A DNA stretch of 64,000 nt. Source: Celeribacter halophilus (lineage in GTDB: Bacteria; Pseudomonadota; Alphaproteobacteria; Rhodobacterales; Rhodobacteraceae). Below, piece after piece: positions 62,998 through 64,000 of the stretch; position 1 is the stretch's first letter; each line of letters starts with the position of its first letter. The notes under the pieces were generated by a model that was given only the letters and a program-made list of their open reading frames with translations, ran no database searches and was not told the origin of the DNA. A program made the position numbers and the translations under genes. The stretch is from positions 186,001-250,000 of the forward strand of contig NZ_FORY01000004.1 in NCBI RefSeq assembly GCF_900114135.1. Direction: 5' to 3'.

Positions 62998-63032
62998 GAA
63001 AAAAGGCGGGCGCGAAGGGTCACGCGCCCGCC
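62998..63032 (-). terminator. Internal rho-independent terminator after the peptide-binding protein gene
   Basis: A perfect 10-bp stem, GGCGGGCGCG (63005-63014) against CGCGCCCGCC (63023-63032), with an 8-nt loop and six T on the minus strand (62999-63004). It lies 13 bases past the binding-protein stop and before the dppB-like gene. It should stop most transcripts and give excess binding protein over membrane subunits. Confidence 0.85.
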
Positions 63033-63044
63033 AGAGAACAGGTC

Positions 63045-64000
63045 TTACTGTTCGAGCCAGAGGTCATACCAGCTCGACGAATTCCACCGCGGCGTGTTGT
63101 GGTGGTTGTGGAGCTTTTTGGAGGTGACCGAGATGAACGGATGCTCGATCGCGAAGATCACCGGCAGCTCTTCCATCGCTTTGGTTTGAATCTCGTGATA
63201 CATTGCTGCACGTTTCTCTACGTCCAACTCGGACGCCGCAGTATCGATCAGTTGATCCATTTCATCGCTTTTCCAGCCGAACTGGTTGGTCCAAGGAGTG
63301 CCTTCCGGTTGACCGGAGCGCAGCCAGACCATTGTGGACACAGCAGGGTCGGACCGGAACTGGTGCCAGCCGTTCGCTGTATCGAAATCATGGTCACGGT
63401 AAACACCGTTCAAAAAGCCCGGCGCATCGTTGGTGAGGATCTCAACATCAATGTCGATCTCTTTCATCGCTTGCGAGAAATACTCGGCCCAAAGCTGGGT
63501 ATATTCCCCCCAAGGCGCCGGACGGTGACGCAGGTGGAAACGATAGCCATCATCTTGCACCGGATAGCCGGCCTCATCGAGCATGGTCTTGGCCAGTTCT
63601 GTGTCATAGGCATAGGTTGGCACTTCATCGGTGTAATTGATGCCACCTGCACTCGGCACAGGACCGCGGCCCGGTTTTGCAAAACCGTGCATGACAGTTT
63701 GGATCGCATAATCGATGTCGAGACCGTGATACATAGCCTGACGCACTTTCACGTCGGCAAGGATCGGGTTGCGGTGATTGAACTCGACCGTGGAGTGGGC
63801 AACGTTATTTTCATAACCCTGTGTGCCAACATCGAACCGGTCGTCTTTGCTGAAACGGTCCACATCAGCCATGGACACACCGATAAAGCCGGATTCATGC
63901 ACTTCGCCCGCTTCCAGAGCGGCGGCAGCGGCGGATTTGTCCTTGATAAAGCGCCAGACGATCCGGTCGAGATAGGGATAGCCCTCGCGCCAGTAGTCGT
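63045..64000 (-). CDS. Peptide-type periplasmic solute-binding protein, C-terminal part, cut by window edge
   Basis: The frame is open from the right edge to a stop at 63045, at least 318 residues, so the N-terminus with the signal peptide is outside. The sequence has the family-5 pattern DYWREGYPYLDRIVWRFIKD near the edge, VEFNHRNPILADVKVRQAMY, WAEYFSQAMKEIDIDVEIL and EKRAAMYHEIQTKAMEELPV at the end. It delivers substrate to the DppBC-like permeases encoded next and is the first visible gene of the operon. A run of Ala residues (SAAAAALEAGEV) is the normal family helix. Confidence 0.92.
   Translation of the reverse strand, partial: DYWREGYPYLDRIVWRFIKDKSAAAAALEAGEVHESGFIGVSMADVDRFSKDDRFDVGTQGYENNVAHSTVEFNHRNPILADVKVRQAMYHGLDIDYAIQTVMHGFAKPGRGPVPSAGGINYTDEVPTYAYDTELAKTMLDEAGYPVQDDGYRFHLRHRPAPWGEYTQLWAEYFSQAMKEIDIDVEILTNDAPGFLNGVYRDHDFDTANGWHQFRSDPAVSTMVWLRSGQPEGTPWTNQFGWKSDEMDQLIDTAASELDVEKRAAMYHEIQTKAMEELPVIFAIEHPFISVTSKKLHNHHNTPRWNSSSWYDLWLEQ

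Overview
The window looks like chromosome or large-replicon DNA from a marine Roseobacter-clade alphaproteobacterium (Rhodobacterales). The reasons are the GC-rich coding bias, the density of TRAP, TTT and ABC importers for small organic acids, amino acids, sugars and peptides, a complete five-step histidine (hut) pathway, and a DMSP-lyase-like cupin beside a LysR regulator and a BCCT carrier. No rRNA, tRNA, insertion sequence, phage gene or CRISPR array was seen. Almost all of the sequence is protein-coding and arranged in tight operons with ATGA overlaps.

Layout. (1) 1-3.8 kb: the 5' end of a secreted or membrane protein, a BCCT osmolyte carrier, a DddW-like cupin and a divergent LysR regulator. 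(2) 3.9-9.1 kb: a polar amino-acid ABC importer (minus strand) diverging from a LysR regulator and an ArgE-type deacetylase. (3) 9.2-13.9 kb: a DUF1612-type DNA-binding protein diverging from a TAXI-type TRAP importer. (4) 14.2-28.4 kb: an unusual accessory block. It has a GabD-like dehydrogenase, a YihU-like reductase, a DctPQM TRAP importer, LysR, a TauE/SafE exporter, and, facing them, an eight-gene operon with a fumarate reductase/succinate dehydrogenase-like complex, a two-subunit class-I hydro-lyase, a YeiH-family exporter and a NIPSNAP protein. (5) 28.7-39.9 kb: hutC-hutF diverging from hutI-H-G-U-D and a linked amino-acid ABC importer. (6) 40-48.2 kb: a LacI-controlled sugar operon with xylose isomerase and an ABC importer. 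(7) 48.3-54.7 kb: a TctDE-like two-component system with its own periplasmic binding protein, divergent from a tctCBA transporter. (8) 54.8-64 kb: a peptide-type ABC importer followed by a class V PLP enzyme, an FAD oxidase, an ATC-hydrolase-family protein and an M20 amidohydrolase. This operon runs off the right edge.

How the genes work together. Each block pairs an importer with catabolic enzymes and a local regulator. Block 4 is the most interesting: its enzymes would carry a C4 compound from 4-hydroxybutyrate through succinate semialdehyde, succinate and fumarate to malate. However, the reductase carries the sulfonate-pocket sequence of sulfolactaldehyde reductase, two sulfite/sulfate-type exporters are embedded in the block, and the flavoprotein lacks the His that normally binds FAD covalently. 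This raises the possibility of a parallel route for the sulfonate analogues (3-sulfopropanal, 3-sulfopropanoate, 3-sulfoacrylate, 3-sulfolactate). Block 8 may degrade a cysteine- or thiazoline-like compound. Both pathway assignments are inference.

A recurring structural theme is a strong GC-rich hairpin just downstream of most solute-binding-protein genes, ahead of the membrane subunits. These probably set subunit stoichiometry. Family names come from recognised motifs and remembered homologues; no searches were run.
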